This document shows positions 43,356-51,846 of a DNA stretch of 64,000 nucleotides, piece by piece. The notes under the pieces are model-generated. The model did not search any database and was not told where the DNA came from. It was given only the letters and a program-made list of their open reading frames with translations. Made by a program: the position numbers and the translations under genes. Within the stretch, counting starts at the first letter, position 1. Every line of letters starts with the position of its first letter. The stretch comes from Candidatus Hydrogenedens sp. (GTDB lineage Bacteria; Hydrogenedentota; Hydrogenedentia; Hydrogenedentales; JAEUWI01), in the NCBI GenBank assembly GCA_016125095.1, contig WGMK01000019.1:1-64000 (forward strand). The letters run 5' to 3'.

Positions 43356-44309
43356 GTGTCTACCGTAATACACACCGAGAATTTGACCAAGACTTACGAG
43401 AGCGCTTTCGGCGGTCAGGACGTACACGCCCTCAAGAGCATGTCGTTCGAAGTCCAGTCCGGAGAGATCTTCGGCTACCTCGGGCCGAACGGCTCGGGCA
43501 AGACGACGACCATCAAAATGCTGCTCGGTCTTATCTTCCCGACCAGCGGCAAGATCCGCATTCTGGGTTCGGAGGACATCACCTCCAACCACATCCGCAT
43601 GAATATCGGCTACCTGCCCGAAGGCGCCTACTATCCCGATTTCCTCCGCGGCGAGGAAATCCTGAAGTACTACGGCCAGCTTTACGGCCTTTCCGGCGCC
43701 GATTTGCGCAACCGTATCGACGCCGTGATCGACTTGGTGGGCATGTCGCACGCCCGCAAGCGCCTGATGCGCGGCTATTCCAAGGGCATGCGCCAGCGCA
43801 TCGGCCTCGCCCAGGCCCTCATCAGCGACCCCAAGATTCTTATCCTCGACGAGCCGACGACCGGCCTCGACCCCATCGCCCGCAAGGAAATCCGCGACAT
43901 TCTCGCCCGCCTGCGCGACGAGGGCAAGACCCTGATGATCAGCAGCCACGAGCTGATGGAAGTGGAACTCATCAGCAACCGTATCAGCATCATCTACGAA
44001 GGCGACATGAAGGTGCACGGCACCATCGATGAACTGCTGGTCGACCGGGAAGTCGTGGTCGAAGTGACGGACTTGGACGAGCCGGGAGCGAAGCAGTTGG
44101 AAGAGCGCGGCTTGACCCTCGAAGATGCGATTTCCGGACGCGCCCGCGTGCGGGTGCCCGAGGGGATGGACGTTTACAACGCCATCGAAATCTGTCGTTC
44201 CGCCGGGGCGCGCATCGGCAGCATCGCGCCGCGCCGTGAAACCCTGGAAGAGTTGTTTGTACGCGTGGTCGGCGGGGCATCGCGCGCGAAAGCGGAGAAA
44301 GCAGCATGA
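43356..44309 (+). CDS. ABC transporter ATP-binding protein
   Basis: The 317-residue product (GTG start after GAAAGGG) has Walker A GPNGSGKT (43-50), signature YSKGMRQR (141-148), Walker B ILILDEP (161-167) and the H-loop His198. After the ATPase core there is a 90-residue regulatory tail. It belongs to the ABC-2 exporter class (GldA/CcmA-like). The next gene, a permease, overlaps it by four bases. Confidence 0.95.
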   Translation: MSTVIHTENLTKTYESAFGGQDVHALKSMSFEVQSGEIFGYLGPNGSGKTTTIKMLLGLIFPTSGKIRILGSEDITSNHIRMNIGYLPEGAYYPDFLRGEEILKYYGQLYGLSGADLRNRIDAVIDLVGMSHARKRLMRGYSKGMRQRIGLAQALISDPKILILDEPTTGLDPIARKEIRDILARLRDEGKTLMISSHELMEVELISNRISIIYEGDMKVHGTIDELLVDREVVVEVTDLDEPGAKQLEERGLTLEDAISGRARVRVPEGMDVYNAIEICRSAGARIGSIAPRRETLEELFVRVVGGASRAKAEKAA

Positions 44310-45196
44310 GCGCCGAAAACGCAGCCCTGAACGCCCCCTCGAAGGGCATCTCGCCCAAACAGCTTTTTATCGGACCGTGGACCATCGCCGTCTTCACCTG
44401 GCGCGAAAGCATCCGCAAGAAGACCATGGTCGGTTTCCTCATCCTGAGCCTGTTGGTTATCTTCGGCGCCACCGTGATGACCTCGATGATGCAGCAGGAT
44501 ACCGTGGGCTCGGCCGCCGCCGCGGGGCCGCTCGAGACGCAGACCAAGCTCATCAAAGACATCTGCGTCTCGGCCATTTCCATCTTCGGCGCCCTGATTA
44601 CGATTTTCATTTCGGCGTCGGTGGTGCCGTCCGAAATCGAGAACAAGGTCATTTACACCGTGTTGTCCAAGCCGGTGCGCCGCCTGCAATACCTCATCGG
44701 CAAGTTCGTCGGCGTCCAGCTGACCGTGCTGCTGAACCTGGTGCTGATGGGGGGGCTGTTCTTCATTGCGCTCTGGGCCCGCGAAGGCATGCCGCCCACG
44801 CTCCTGCTCTGGGCCATGCTGCTCATGTTCTTCGAGTTCCTGATTCTCTCGGCCTTTACCTTCGCGATTTCCTGTACCTCGAGTTCCTCGGTGCTGCCGA
44901 CCATCGCGGGCCTCTTCATTTACATCACCGGCAACCTGACCGAGTATTTGAAGGACGTGTCGGTCCGCGCGGAGCACGGCACCTCCATGGAACAGCTGGT
45001 GGGCCAGCTGGCGCAGATCCTGTACAACATTCTACCCAACCTGCAGAACTTCAGCCTCAAGAATGATATCGTTCAGGGCATGGTCAACGACCCGCCGCCC
45101 TTCGAAATCATCCCCAATCTCATTGTCTACAGCCTCATCTTCTCGGCGATCGGCTTCTGCCTCTCGTACGTCATCTTCCTGCGCAAGGAACTGTAG
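44306..45196 (+). CDS. ABC-2 type permease
   Basis: The 296-residue integral membrane protein has six hydrophobic segments and the ABC-2 arrangement: a long first helix (VGFLILSLLVIFGATVMTSM) and a cytoplasmic contact phrase ENKVIYTVLSKPVRRLQYLI. The substrate is unknown. Gene overlap with the ATPase and a four-base gap to the TPR gene indicate a three-gene exporter unit. Confidence 0.88.
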   Translation: MSAENAALNAPSKGISPKQLFIGPWTIAVFTWRESIRKKTMVGFLILSLLVIFGATVMTSMMQQDTVGSAAAAGPLETQTKLIKDICVSAISIFGALITIFISASVVPSEIENKVIYTVLSKPVRRLQYLIGKFVGVQLTVLLNLVLMGGLFFIALWAREGMPPTLLLWAMLLMFFEFLILSAFTFAISCTSSSSVLPTIAGLFIYITGNLTEYLKDVSVRAEHGTSMEQLVGQLAQILYNILPNLQNFSLKNDIVQGMVNDPPPFEIIPNLIVYSLIFSAIGFCLSYVIFLRKEL

Positions 45197-45200
45197 GCCG

Positions 45201-46604
45201 ATGAACGCGAAGAAGTCGTATGCCATCATGGCCGTACTCATTGCGCTGCTGCTTGCAGCGGGCGCGATGCAGAACGAGCGCCTGCGGTGGCTGCGCGAGT
45301 CCAAGGCCTTCTACTCCTGGATTCAGGCTGCAGCCACCAACGAGCGCATTCTGGGTTCGGCTACCCTCGACTACAACGACAGTGAGTTGTTCGACAAGGT
45401 CGCGGCGGTTGCCGACACCGCCTTGGCCGGTACCGCGCCTGCCGTCAGCGTGGGGCAGGACAGCACGCTCCTCGAGCAGCTCGTCGCGGATGCCGCGAAC
45501 AACGACGCCATCTGGGCCTTCGCAAAGAGCGACCAGACGGCCGGACTGCGTGACGAATTCCTGAGCCTCGCTCGGAAGAGCCGCCTGAACTTCGCCCGAA
45601 ACCTCGAGATTGCCGACCTCCAGGCGAACCAGGTCAGCTTGTTCAATGCCTTCTTCGGCTTCCGCAAGATCGCGGCGAATCTACTCTGGATTCAGGTAGA
45701 CCGCGAATGGCGCCTCGGGCAGATGTACCGCATCCAGCCCATGCTCAAGACGGTGACCGTGCTCGATCCCAACTTCGTGAAGGCCTACCTGATCGGCGGG
45801 TGGCACATCGCCTACAACGTGCCGGCGGATCTGCCGCTCACGCCGCCTTCGCTGCTCGAGTGGAGCGATCGCTACAAGGCGTGTGTCGGTCCCAAGGAAG
45901 CCTACTGGTACGAAGCCGCCGAATTCCTCAAGGACGGCATCCGCAACAATCCCCGCAACTACGAGCTGTACTTCGATCTCGGATTCGCTATCTACGACCA
46001 GAAAATCGAGGATTACAACAGCGCCGTGCTGTACCTGAAAGAGGCCGTGCGGCAGCCGCACGAGCTCTGGGTGCCGCGCATGCTGAACCTCGCCTACGAG
46101 AAGAACGGCCAATACGAAGAGTCCCTCGCCGGCTGGCAGGAATACCAGAAGAATTATCCCCAGAATTTCGATACGGCCTCCCGCTTTATCACCCGGTGCG
46201 AAGGCCTTATCGAGGAGCAGAAGGGGCAGCAGCTGCGTGCCCAGGCCAGCGAGTCGGCCGACGCGTCCGAGCGCGAGCGATTGCTCAGCGAGGCGGCGGA
46301 GCACGATGCTGCGGCCCGCGCCAAGTACACCGAGCTGAACGAGGCCTTTGGCGAGGGCCGTCTGCTGATCATGGACGCCGAGGATCTGCGCGCCGAGAAG
46401 CGGTACTACGAGGCCATCGCCAAGCTGGAAGTGGCCCGCAAGTTGAGCGGCCAGCTGTTTGTGCCCGTTTCGGACATGATCATCCAGTACAAGGAAGAGG
46501 GCGGCATTCCGCTGAACGTGTCGGAGCGCAAGCAAGTGCTGCGCGAGGCCGAGGCAGCGTGCAAGGGCATGCCCGATTCCGCCACAGGCCTTACGGGCTC
46601 TTGA
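45201..46604 (+). CDS. TPR-like protein linked to the ABC-2 exporter
   Basis: The start MNAKKSYAIMAVLIALLLAA gives 467 residues with one N-terminal membrane anchor (8-25) and a long soluble part. Repeats such as YELYFDLGFAIYDQKIEDYN and VPRMLNLAYEKNGQYEESLA are TPR-like helix pairs, and the last third is coiled-coil (Glu/Ala/Arg-rich). It begins four bases after the permease stop. It may anchor a substrate or a partner to the exporter. Confidence 0.75.
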   Translation: MNAKKSYAIMAVLIALLLAAGAMQNERLRWLRESKAFYSWIQAAATNERILGSATLDYNDSELFDKVAAVADTALAGTAPAVSVGQDSTLLEQLVADAANNDAIWAFAKSDQTAGLRDEFLSLARKSRLNFARNLEIADLQANQVSLFNAFFGFRKIAANLLWIQVDREWRLGQMYRIQPMLKTVTVLDPNFVKAYLIGGWHIAYNVPADLPLTPPSLLEWSDRYKACVGPKEAYWYEAAEFLKDGIRNNPRNYELYFDLGFAIYDQKIEDYNSAVLYLKEAVRQPHELWVPRMLNLAYEKNGQYEESLAGWQEYQKNYPQNFDTASRFITRCEGLIEEQKGQQLRAQASESADASERERLLSEAAEHDAAARAKYTELNEAFGEGRLLIMDAEDLRAEKRYYEAIAKLEVARKLSGQLFVPVSDMIIQYKEEGGIPLNVSERKQVLREAEAACKGMPDSATGLTGS

Positions 46605-46643
46605 TTTCCGCCCGATTGACCGCGCGCCGTTTGCCTTCGTACC

Positions 46644-47348
46644 ATGGCCCTCATGTCAACGACTGAAGCAGGTACGGAAGCGGCACGCCTGAGGCAACGG
46701 CTGGCCGGTAATCTCGCCGGAATCCAGGCGCGGGCGGCGGCCGCTGCGGTGCGCGCCGACCGGAAGCCCGAAGAGGTTACCGTGATCGGTGTCACGAAAT
46801 CGGCGCCGCGTGAGGCCGCACGAGTCTTGTTCGAGCTCGGCCTGGTGCATCTCGCAGAGAACCGGGTCGAGGTGGCGGAGCCGAAGGTGGCCGCATTGCC
46901 CCCGGGAATCCGCTGGCATCTCATCGGCAATCTGCAGCGGCGCAAGGCCCGAAAAGCGGTCGAGCTGTTTCCGTATATTGACGCGGTAGACCGGCTCGAG
47001 CTGGCCGAGACGCTCCAGCGGCGATGCGAGGAGCTGGAGGTGACGCGGTCGATCCTGCTTGAGGTGAATGTCTCCGGCGAAGAAAATAAACATGGTGTGA
47101 CGCCCGGAGAGGCCGCGGCCCTGCTATCCGCTGTGCGCGGATTCGAGCGGCTGAAGGTGCGCGGAGTCATGACCATGGCGCCCTTCGATGCCCCCGAAGA
47201 AGTACTCCGAATGGTGTTCGGGGGACTGCGCCGGATTGCCGGCGACCTGGGCCTGCCCGATATCAGCATGGGCATGACGGATGATTTTGAAATAGCGATC
47301 GAAGAAGGCGCGACCGAGGTACGCATCGGCCGGGCGCTTTTCGAGTAA
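46644..47348 (+). CDS. PLP homeostasis protein (YggS/PLPBP family)
   Basis: The 234-residue product has the PLP-binding lysine in VTVIGVTKSAP (Lys52), HLAENRVEVAEPK, WHLIGNLQRRKARKAV, LPDISMGMTDDFEIAIEEGA and EVRIGRALFE. These are diagnostic of the YggS/PROSC family, which buffers cellular PLP and is not an enzyme. The ATG chosen is the first of two close starts. The next gene, pheS, follows at 19 bp. Confidence 0.95.
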   Translation: MALMSTTEAGTEAARLRQRLAGNLAGIQARAAAAAVRADRKPEEVTVIGVTKSAPREAARVLFELGLVHLAENRVEVAEPKVAALPPGIRWHLIGNLQRRKARKAVELFPYIDAVDRLELAETLQRRCEELEVTRSILLEVNVSGEENKHGVTPGEAAALLSAVRGFERLKVRGVMTMAPFDAPEEVLRMVFGGLRRIAGDLGLPDISMGMTDDFEIAIEEGATEVRIGRALFE

Positions 47349-47367
47349 ACCACATGGGAACGACACG

Positions 47368-48378
47368 GTGAAGCAGCAACTGGAATCTCTCCGTACAGCG
47401 GCGCTGGACGCCCTTCAGGGCGTGGATGGTCTTCAGGACTTGGAGGCGCTCCGCGTCAAGTTCCTCGGCCGCAAGGGCGAACTCACCGAGATACTCCGTG
47501 GATTGGCCACGCTGTCCGCCGAAGAACGGCCTGCCATGGGGCAGCTGGCCAACGAAGTGAAAGAAGCGCTGTCGGACGCCATCGACGGCAAGAAGGCCGT
47601 GCTCGATGCCGCAGCCTCCGCCGAAAGAGCCCGTGCCGAAGCCGTCGATATGAGCCTGCCCGGCCGCCGCGTGCCCGAGGGGCACCTCCATGTCATCACC
47701 CAGGTGACCGAGGAGATCGTCGGCATCTTCAAGCAACTCGGATTCCAGGTGGCGACCGGTCCCGATATCGAGACCGAGTATTACAACTTCGACGTGCTCA
47801 ACACGCCGGCCGACCATCCGGCCCGCGACTCGCACGACACCTTCTTCGTGAAACCGGGCCATGTGCTGCGCACGCATACCTCGCCCGTCCAGATGCGGGT
47901 GATGGAACAGGTGCAGCCGCCCGTGGCCGTGGTCGCGCCCGGACGCGTATACCGCGTCGATTACGACGCCACCCACAGCCCCATGTTCTTCCAGATTGAG
48001 GGCCTGCTGGTGGACGAAGGGGTCACCTTCGCCGACTTGAAGGGCACCCTCATGCACTTTATTCATCGCTTCTTCGGCCCGGATATTCAGGTCCGCTTCC
48101 GGCCGCACTTCTTTCCCTTCACGGAACCCTCGGCCGAGGTCGATATTCTGTGGACGGCTAAAGATCGGCACACGGGCGAGACCAAGAGCCGCTGGCTCGA
48201 GATTCTCGGATGCGGCATGGTGCATCCGGAAGTGTTCCGTCATGCGAATTATGACTACGAAAAGTACTCAGGATTCGCCTTCGGCATGGGCCTTGATCGC
48301 ATCGCGATGGTCCGCCATGGCATCAACAATATCCACCTGATGTACGAGAATGATCTGCGGTTTTTGAACCAATTCTAG
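47368..48378 (+). CDS. pheS: Phenylalanine-tRNA ligase alpha subunit
   Basis: The 336-residue class II synthetase subunit (GTG start) has the N-terminal coiled coil with KFLGRKGELTEILRGLATL. Motifs include HPARDSHDTFFV, RVYRVDYDATHSPMFFQIEG (motif 2 region) and FGMGLDRIAMVRHGINNI (motif 3). It forms an alpha2-beta2 enzyme with PheT. In most bacteria pheT follows directly; here the gap is about 3.5 kb. Confidence 0.98.
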   Translation: MKQQLESLRTAALDALQGVDGLQDLEALRVKFLGRKGELTEILRGLATLSAEERPAMGQLANEVKEALSDAIDGKKAVLDAAASAERARAEAVDMSLPGRRVPEGHLHVITQVTEEIVGIFKQLGFQVATGPDIETEYYNFDVLNTPADHPARDSHDTFFVKPGHVLRTHTSPVQMRVMEQVQPPVAVVAPGRVYRVDYDATHSPMFFQIEGLLVDEGVTFADLKGTLMHFIHRFFGPDIQVRFRPHFFPFTEPSAEVDILWTAKDRHTGETKSRWLEILGCGMVHPEVFRHANYDYEKYSGFAFGMGLDRIAMVRHGINNIHLMYENDLRFLNQF

Positions 48379-48671
48379 TTCTCGTCCAAGCCCGCGCGCG
48401 TCCATGCTCAACCCTTCTGTGGCGATGCTCACGACCATATCCTGTCAATAATTAACTGGATCCAAAACATACTAATCGCCTCTTTAGCGTGATTGCGGAT
48501 AAAAATCACTTGTCATAGCTTAAGCGATCCTGTACGCTGTGCATGGGGAAGGGAAGCTCGGTCCGGTGACGGGCAAGGGCCGTGTTTTTCGTCAGGCACG
48601 CACATCGTGCACTCCCCTAATATGAATCAAAGTTTCATCATTTTTATTCATGTGGCATTGGGAGAAGGAAC
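48379..48671. other. Gene-free spacer upstream of the pseudopilin genes
   Basis: No gene is seen in these 293 AT-richer bases. A TTGTCA box at 48510-48515 with a 17-base spacer to TACGCT is a possible but weak promoter for the first DUF1559 gene. GAGAAGGAA immediately precedes its ATG. Confidence 0.4.
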
Positions 48672-49727
48672 ATGCGCAAGCACGGATTCACGTTGATTGA
48701 ACTACTGGTGGTTATCGCAATAATCGGCATACTCGCGGCCATCTTGTTGCCGGCCCTGGCCCGCGCCCGCGAGTCTGCACGTCGTGCCAGTTGCCAGAAT
48801 AACCTCAAGCAGCTGGGACTGGTCTTCAAGATGTACGCGAACGAATCCCGGGGCGAGCGCTTCCCGCCGATCACCTTGGTAGAAAATGCTGATTTGTACG
48901 ACTGCAACGATCTCAACCGCGCCGCAATCATCGATATCCGAACGGGCGGTGTTCCCCCAGTTGCCACGGCCCCTGTCTTCGAGGGAACGCCGAATATCGA
49001 TACGATTTTTCCCGAGTTCACGAACGACCCCAACATCTTTATTTGCCCGTCCGACGCGACCGCGACTCGAGAGCAGTTTACTTCGCCAGAGGGGGAGAGT
49101 TATTTCGATATTGTGTGTGCGCAGGGCAACCTCGGACAGCGCGCGGCGGGCAATAGCTACATCTACTTCGGTTACGTCTTCGACAAGGCCGATGCGGCCT
49201 CGGGGTTCGTCGTCCCCTTCGGTATCGCAGCAAGTTCGCTCGGAGGATTAGGCTTCGACAATATCCAGAGTGCGCCGAATACCAGCGCCCAGGTGGCGGG
49301 CTGGCTGATGCAGTTGGCAGCCGACTTCGGCGCAGAGCAGGAAAAAGCGGCCTACGACGATGTCGAGATCAGCGATGCTGTAACGACCACCTTGAAGAAC
49401 TCCTACATCGACGGAAAACTGGATTCGACCCTGGGCAATGCCGCTGGCAACAAGGTATTTCGGCTCCGCGAGGGCATCGAGCGGTTTCTGATTACCGACA
49501 TCAACAATGCCTCGGCCAGTGCGAAGGCGCAGAGCGAAACCTACATCATGTTCGATTCCATATCGAGTCGCGCGGGCGACTACAACCACCTCCCAGCAGG
49601 TTCGAATATCCTGTATTTGGACGGCCACGTGGCGTTCTCGCGCTACCCCCTCGCGGAGCAGGAGCGAGGTGAACAGCCCATAAACGCCCTGGTGGCGAAC
49701 CTGCTTGGCTCGGTGTATTCAGATTAA
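48672..49727 (+). CDS. DUF1559-type pseudopilin-like protein (first copy)
   Basis: The 351-residue protein opens with a class III signal and prepilin helix (MRKHGFTLIELLVVIAIIGI, then LAAILLPALARARESARRAS). A prepilin peptidase would cut before Phe6. The globular part is the H-x9-DG/DUF1559 type: CQNNLKQLGLVFKMYANESR, FICPSDATATREQF and a C-terminal LYLDGHVAFSRYP, the 'D-G-H-V' signature. Such proteins are abundant in Planctomycetota and relatives and are thought to be pseudopilins of a type II-like system. It is a tandem paralog of the next gene. Confidence 0.88.
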   Translation: MRKHGFTLIELLVVIAIIGILAAILLPALARARESARRASCQNNLKQLGLVFKMYANESRGERFPPITLVENADLYDCNDLNRAAIIDIRTGGVPPVATAPVFEGTPNIDTIFPEFTNDPNIFICPSDATATREQFTSPEGESYFDIVCAQGNLGQRAAGNSYIYFGYVFDKADAASGFVVPFGIAASSLGGLGFDNIQSAPNTSAQVAGWLMQLAADFGAEQEKAAYDDVEISDAVTTTLKNSYIDGKLDSTLGNAAGNKVFRLREGIERFLITDINNASASAKAQSETYIMFDSISSRAGDYNHLPAGSNILYLDGHVAFSRYPLAEQERGEQPINALVANLLGSVYSD

Positions 49728-49935
49728 TGCGGATAACCGGACGGCCGTGTTTCTCACAAAGATGTCTTGCCAAATTCCGACTTTTGATATAGCCTGAACG
49801 GCAGGCCAGTGAAGAAAGGAGGATACGGGGACCGGCCACCGCGCGGCGATGGGAGGATACACCGCGCGCGAATACGCCCGAAGCGATCGATACCTTTACA
49901 AGCCATAATCACAAACTTGAATGGGAGATATCGCA

Positions 49936-50991
49936 ATGAGGAAGAAGGGGTTCACACTCATCGAGCTCTTGGTGGTGATTGCCATCATCGGCATTCTTGC
50001 GGCGATTCTGCTGCCGGCGCTGGCGCGGGCCAGGGAAGCCGCGCGGCGCGCAAGCTGCCAGAACAATCTCAAGCAGTTCGGTCTGGTGTTCAAAATGTAT
50101 GCCAATGAATCGCGCGGCGAGCGCTATCCGCCGCTCTACCTGCTCGGCGCGCCCGACCGGTACGACTGCAACAACATCGATGCCGCGCTGGTGCAGAACA
50201 TCCGCGCCGACTTGGTCGCACCAGCCAACAACGACGTCACCTTGGAGGTCTGCCCGCGGGTCGATGTGATCTATCCGGAGTACATCTCTGATCCGAACGT
50301 CTTCATCTGTCCGTCGGACGCAAAATCCACCAAGGATAACTTCACGACGAGCGATGGCGAGACCTATTTCGACATCATCTGCACCGACGGCGCCTATGGT
50401 CAGCGTGCGGCAGGCAACAGCTACATCTACCTTGGCTACGTGCTCGACAAGGCCGATAGCTCGCTCGGCTATCTGGTGCCCCTGTCGACCACCTTCGGCG
50501 TGATGACCGCCCTTGGACTGAGCACGCCGACGGACGATCCGAATACGAGCGCACAGATTGCGGCCTGGCTGATTCAGTTGGCCACGAACTTCATCAGCAA
50601 CGGCGAATCCGCACCTTACGACGACGTGGAAATCGGCAGCTCGGTGGATTCCGCCGTAGCGGGTGCCTATGTGTCCGGAAATCAGAACACGACGCTCGGC
50701 AATGGCGGCGGCAACACCGTCTACCGTTTCCGCGAGGGCATTGAGCGGTTCCTGATTACCGATATCAACAATCCGGGTGCCAGCGCCAAGGCCCAGAGCG
50801 AGACCTACATCATGATCGACGTCGTGTCGACCAACGTGGAGGATTACAACCACCTGCCCGGCGGATCCAATATCCTCTACCTCGATGGTCACGTCGAATT
50901 TGCGCGCTACCCGACCTCCAATCAGGAGAATGGAGAGCAGCCCATCAACGGGCCCGTCGCCGAAATCCTGGGCGTACTGTACGGCGAATAA
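49936..50991 (+). CDS. DUF1559-type pseudopilin-like protein (second copy)
   Basis: The ATG used (MRKKGFTLIELLVVIAIIGI) has GGGAG about eight bases upstream; an ATG five codons earlier is possible. At 351 residues it is the same length as its neighbour and collinear with it. Shared phrases are LKQFGLVFKMYANESRGERY, FICPSDAKSTKDNF, FREGIERFLITDINN and NILYLDGHVEFARYP. The middle third, where surface loops are expected, differs most. A 208-bp spacer separates the copies. A strong terminator follows. Confidence 0.88.
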   Translation: MRKKGFTLIELLVVIAIIGILAAILLPALARAREAARRASCQNNLKQFGLVFKMYANESRGERYPPLYLLGAPDRYDCNNIDAALVQNIRADLVAPANNDVTLEVCPRVDVIYPEYISDPNVFICPSDAKSTKDNFTTSDGETYFDIICTDGAYGQRAAGNSYIYLGYVLDKADSSLGYLVPLSTTFGVMTALGLSTPTDDPNTSAQIAAWLIQLATNFISNGESAPYDDVEIGSSVDSAVAGAYVSGNQNTTLGNGGGNTVYRFREGIERFLITDINNPGASAKAQSETYIMIDVVSTNVEDYNHLPGGSNILYLDGHVEFARYPTSNQENGEQPINGPVAEILGVLYGE

Positions 50992-51015
50992 TCCCGCCCA
51001 ATCGTTTCAAACTTT

Positions 51016-51049
51016 CCGGGGCCGCCTTCAGGCGGCCCCGGATTTTTTT
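51016..51049 (+). terminator. Strong intrinsic terminator after the pseudopilin pair
   Basis: A perfect 11-bp stem (CCGGGGCCGCC / GGCGGCCCCGG) with TTCA loop is followed by A and seven T residues, 24 bp after the stop codon. Confidence 0.93.
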
Positions 51050-51126
51050 GGGTTGAACGCGGATCCTATTTCGGTGAAAATCCTGCGTCCCGCTCGCGGT
51101 GAGCGGCCGACCGCCGGAGTCCCCTT

Positions 51127-51774
51127 ATGAAACCCGAATCGCGCTTCGGAAGCCTATTGGCCGAAGCCTTGTGGTCAGCCGCTTGGGATCTCGGTATCGC
51201 CGCGTCGTTCCTCATTACCTGGATACGGCCCGAGACATTCGGCGAGCGGACCGTGCATAAGCTGGTGTTCCTGATGCTGCTGGAGTTTTTAGTCGTCCAT
51301 AGCACGGGTTTCTTCGCCGCCATTTCGAGCCAGTCGGAGAAGAAGCGGTCCCGGGCATTCATGTTTACGCTGCTGCTCGGCTTCTACATCTTGTTCTCCG
51401 CAGCCTTCTCCGCGATGTACGGCGGCCCCTGGCCGCTGATTGCCTTCTTGCTGCTCGCGCTTCCGCGCATTCCCGGTATCGTGCTGCATCCGCCCGACGA
51501 AGACACGCAATTCGTCATGATGGCCAACTGGGCCGGCATGACCTGCCTCTACCTTGGCTCGATCTTCGTCACACTCATCTACGAAGTACCGGCACTCGGC
51601 GTCACGCCCGATGTCATCGCCGCCCAGAACTTCTCCGTGGGCGGCGAGTGGACCGATCAGCCCTATCGCGTCATGGCTTGCGGCGCGCTCTACTTTACGG
51701 GGCTGGCCCTGCTCAACCTGCTCATGTCCCTGCCCGGACTCTGGCAGGCCCGGCGCGCGCAGCCGTCCGGCTAG
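51127..51774 (+). CDS. Integral membrane protein of unknown function
   Basis: The 215-residue protein has about five to six hydrophobic segments, e.g. KLVFLMLLEFLVVHSTGFFA, AFMFTLLLGFYILFSAAFSA and GALYFTGLALLNLLMSLPGL. There are charged loops between them, with DEDTQ in the middle. No catalytic or transport motif is recognised. It is the last gene before pheT and 72 bp separate them. Confidence 0.65.
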   Translation: MKPESRFGSLLAEALWSAAWDLGIAASFLITWIRPETFGERTVHKLVFLMLLEFLVVHSTGFFAAISSQSEKKRSRAFMFTLLLGFYILFSAAFSAMYGGPWPLIAFLLLALPRIPGIVLHPPDEDTQFVMMANWAGMTCLYLGSIFVTLIYEVPALGVTPDVIAAQNFSVGGEWTDQPYRVMACGALYFTGLALLNLLMSLPGLWQARRAQPSG

Positions 51775-51846
51775 CCCGGAACCGCGCTAACCTGCTATCC
51801 TTCCAGCCTTTGACCCAGCATCGTGATTCGTTTGTAAGGTACCCCC

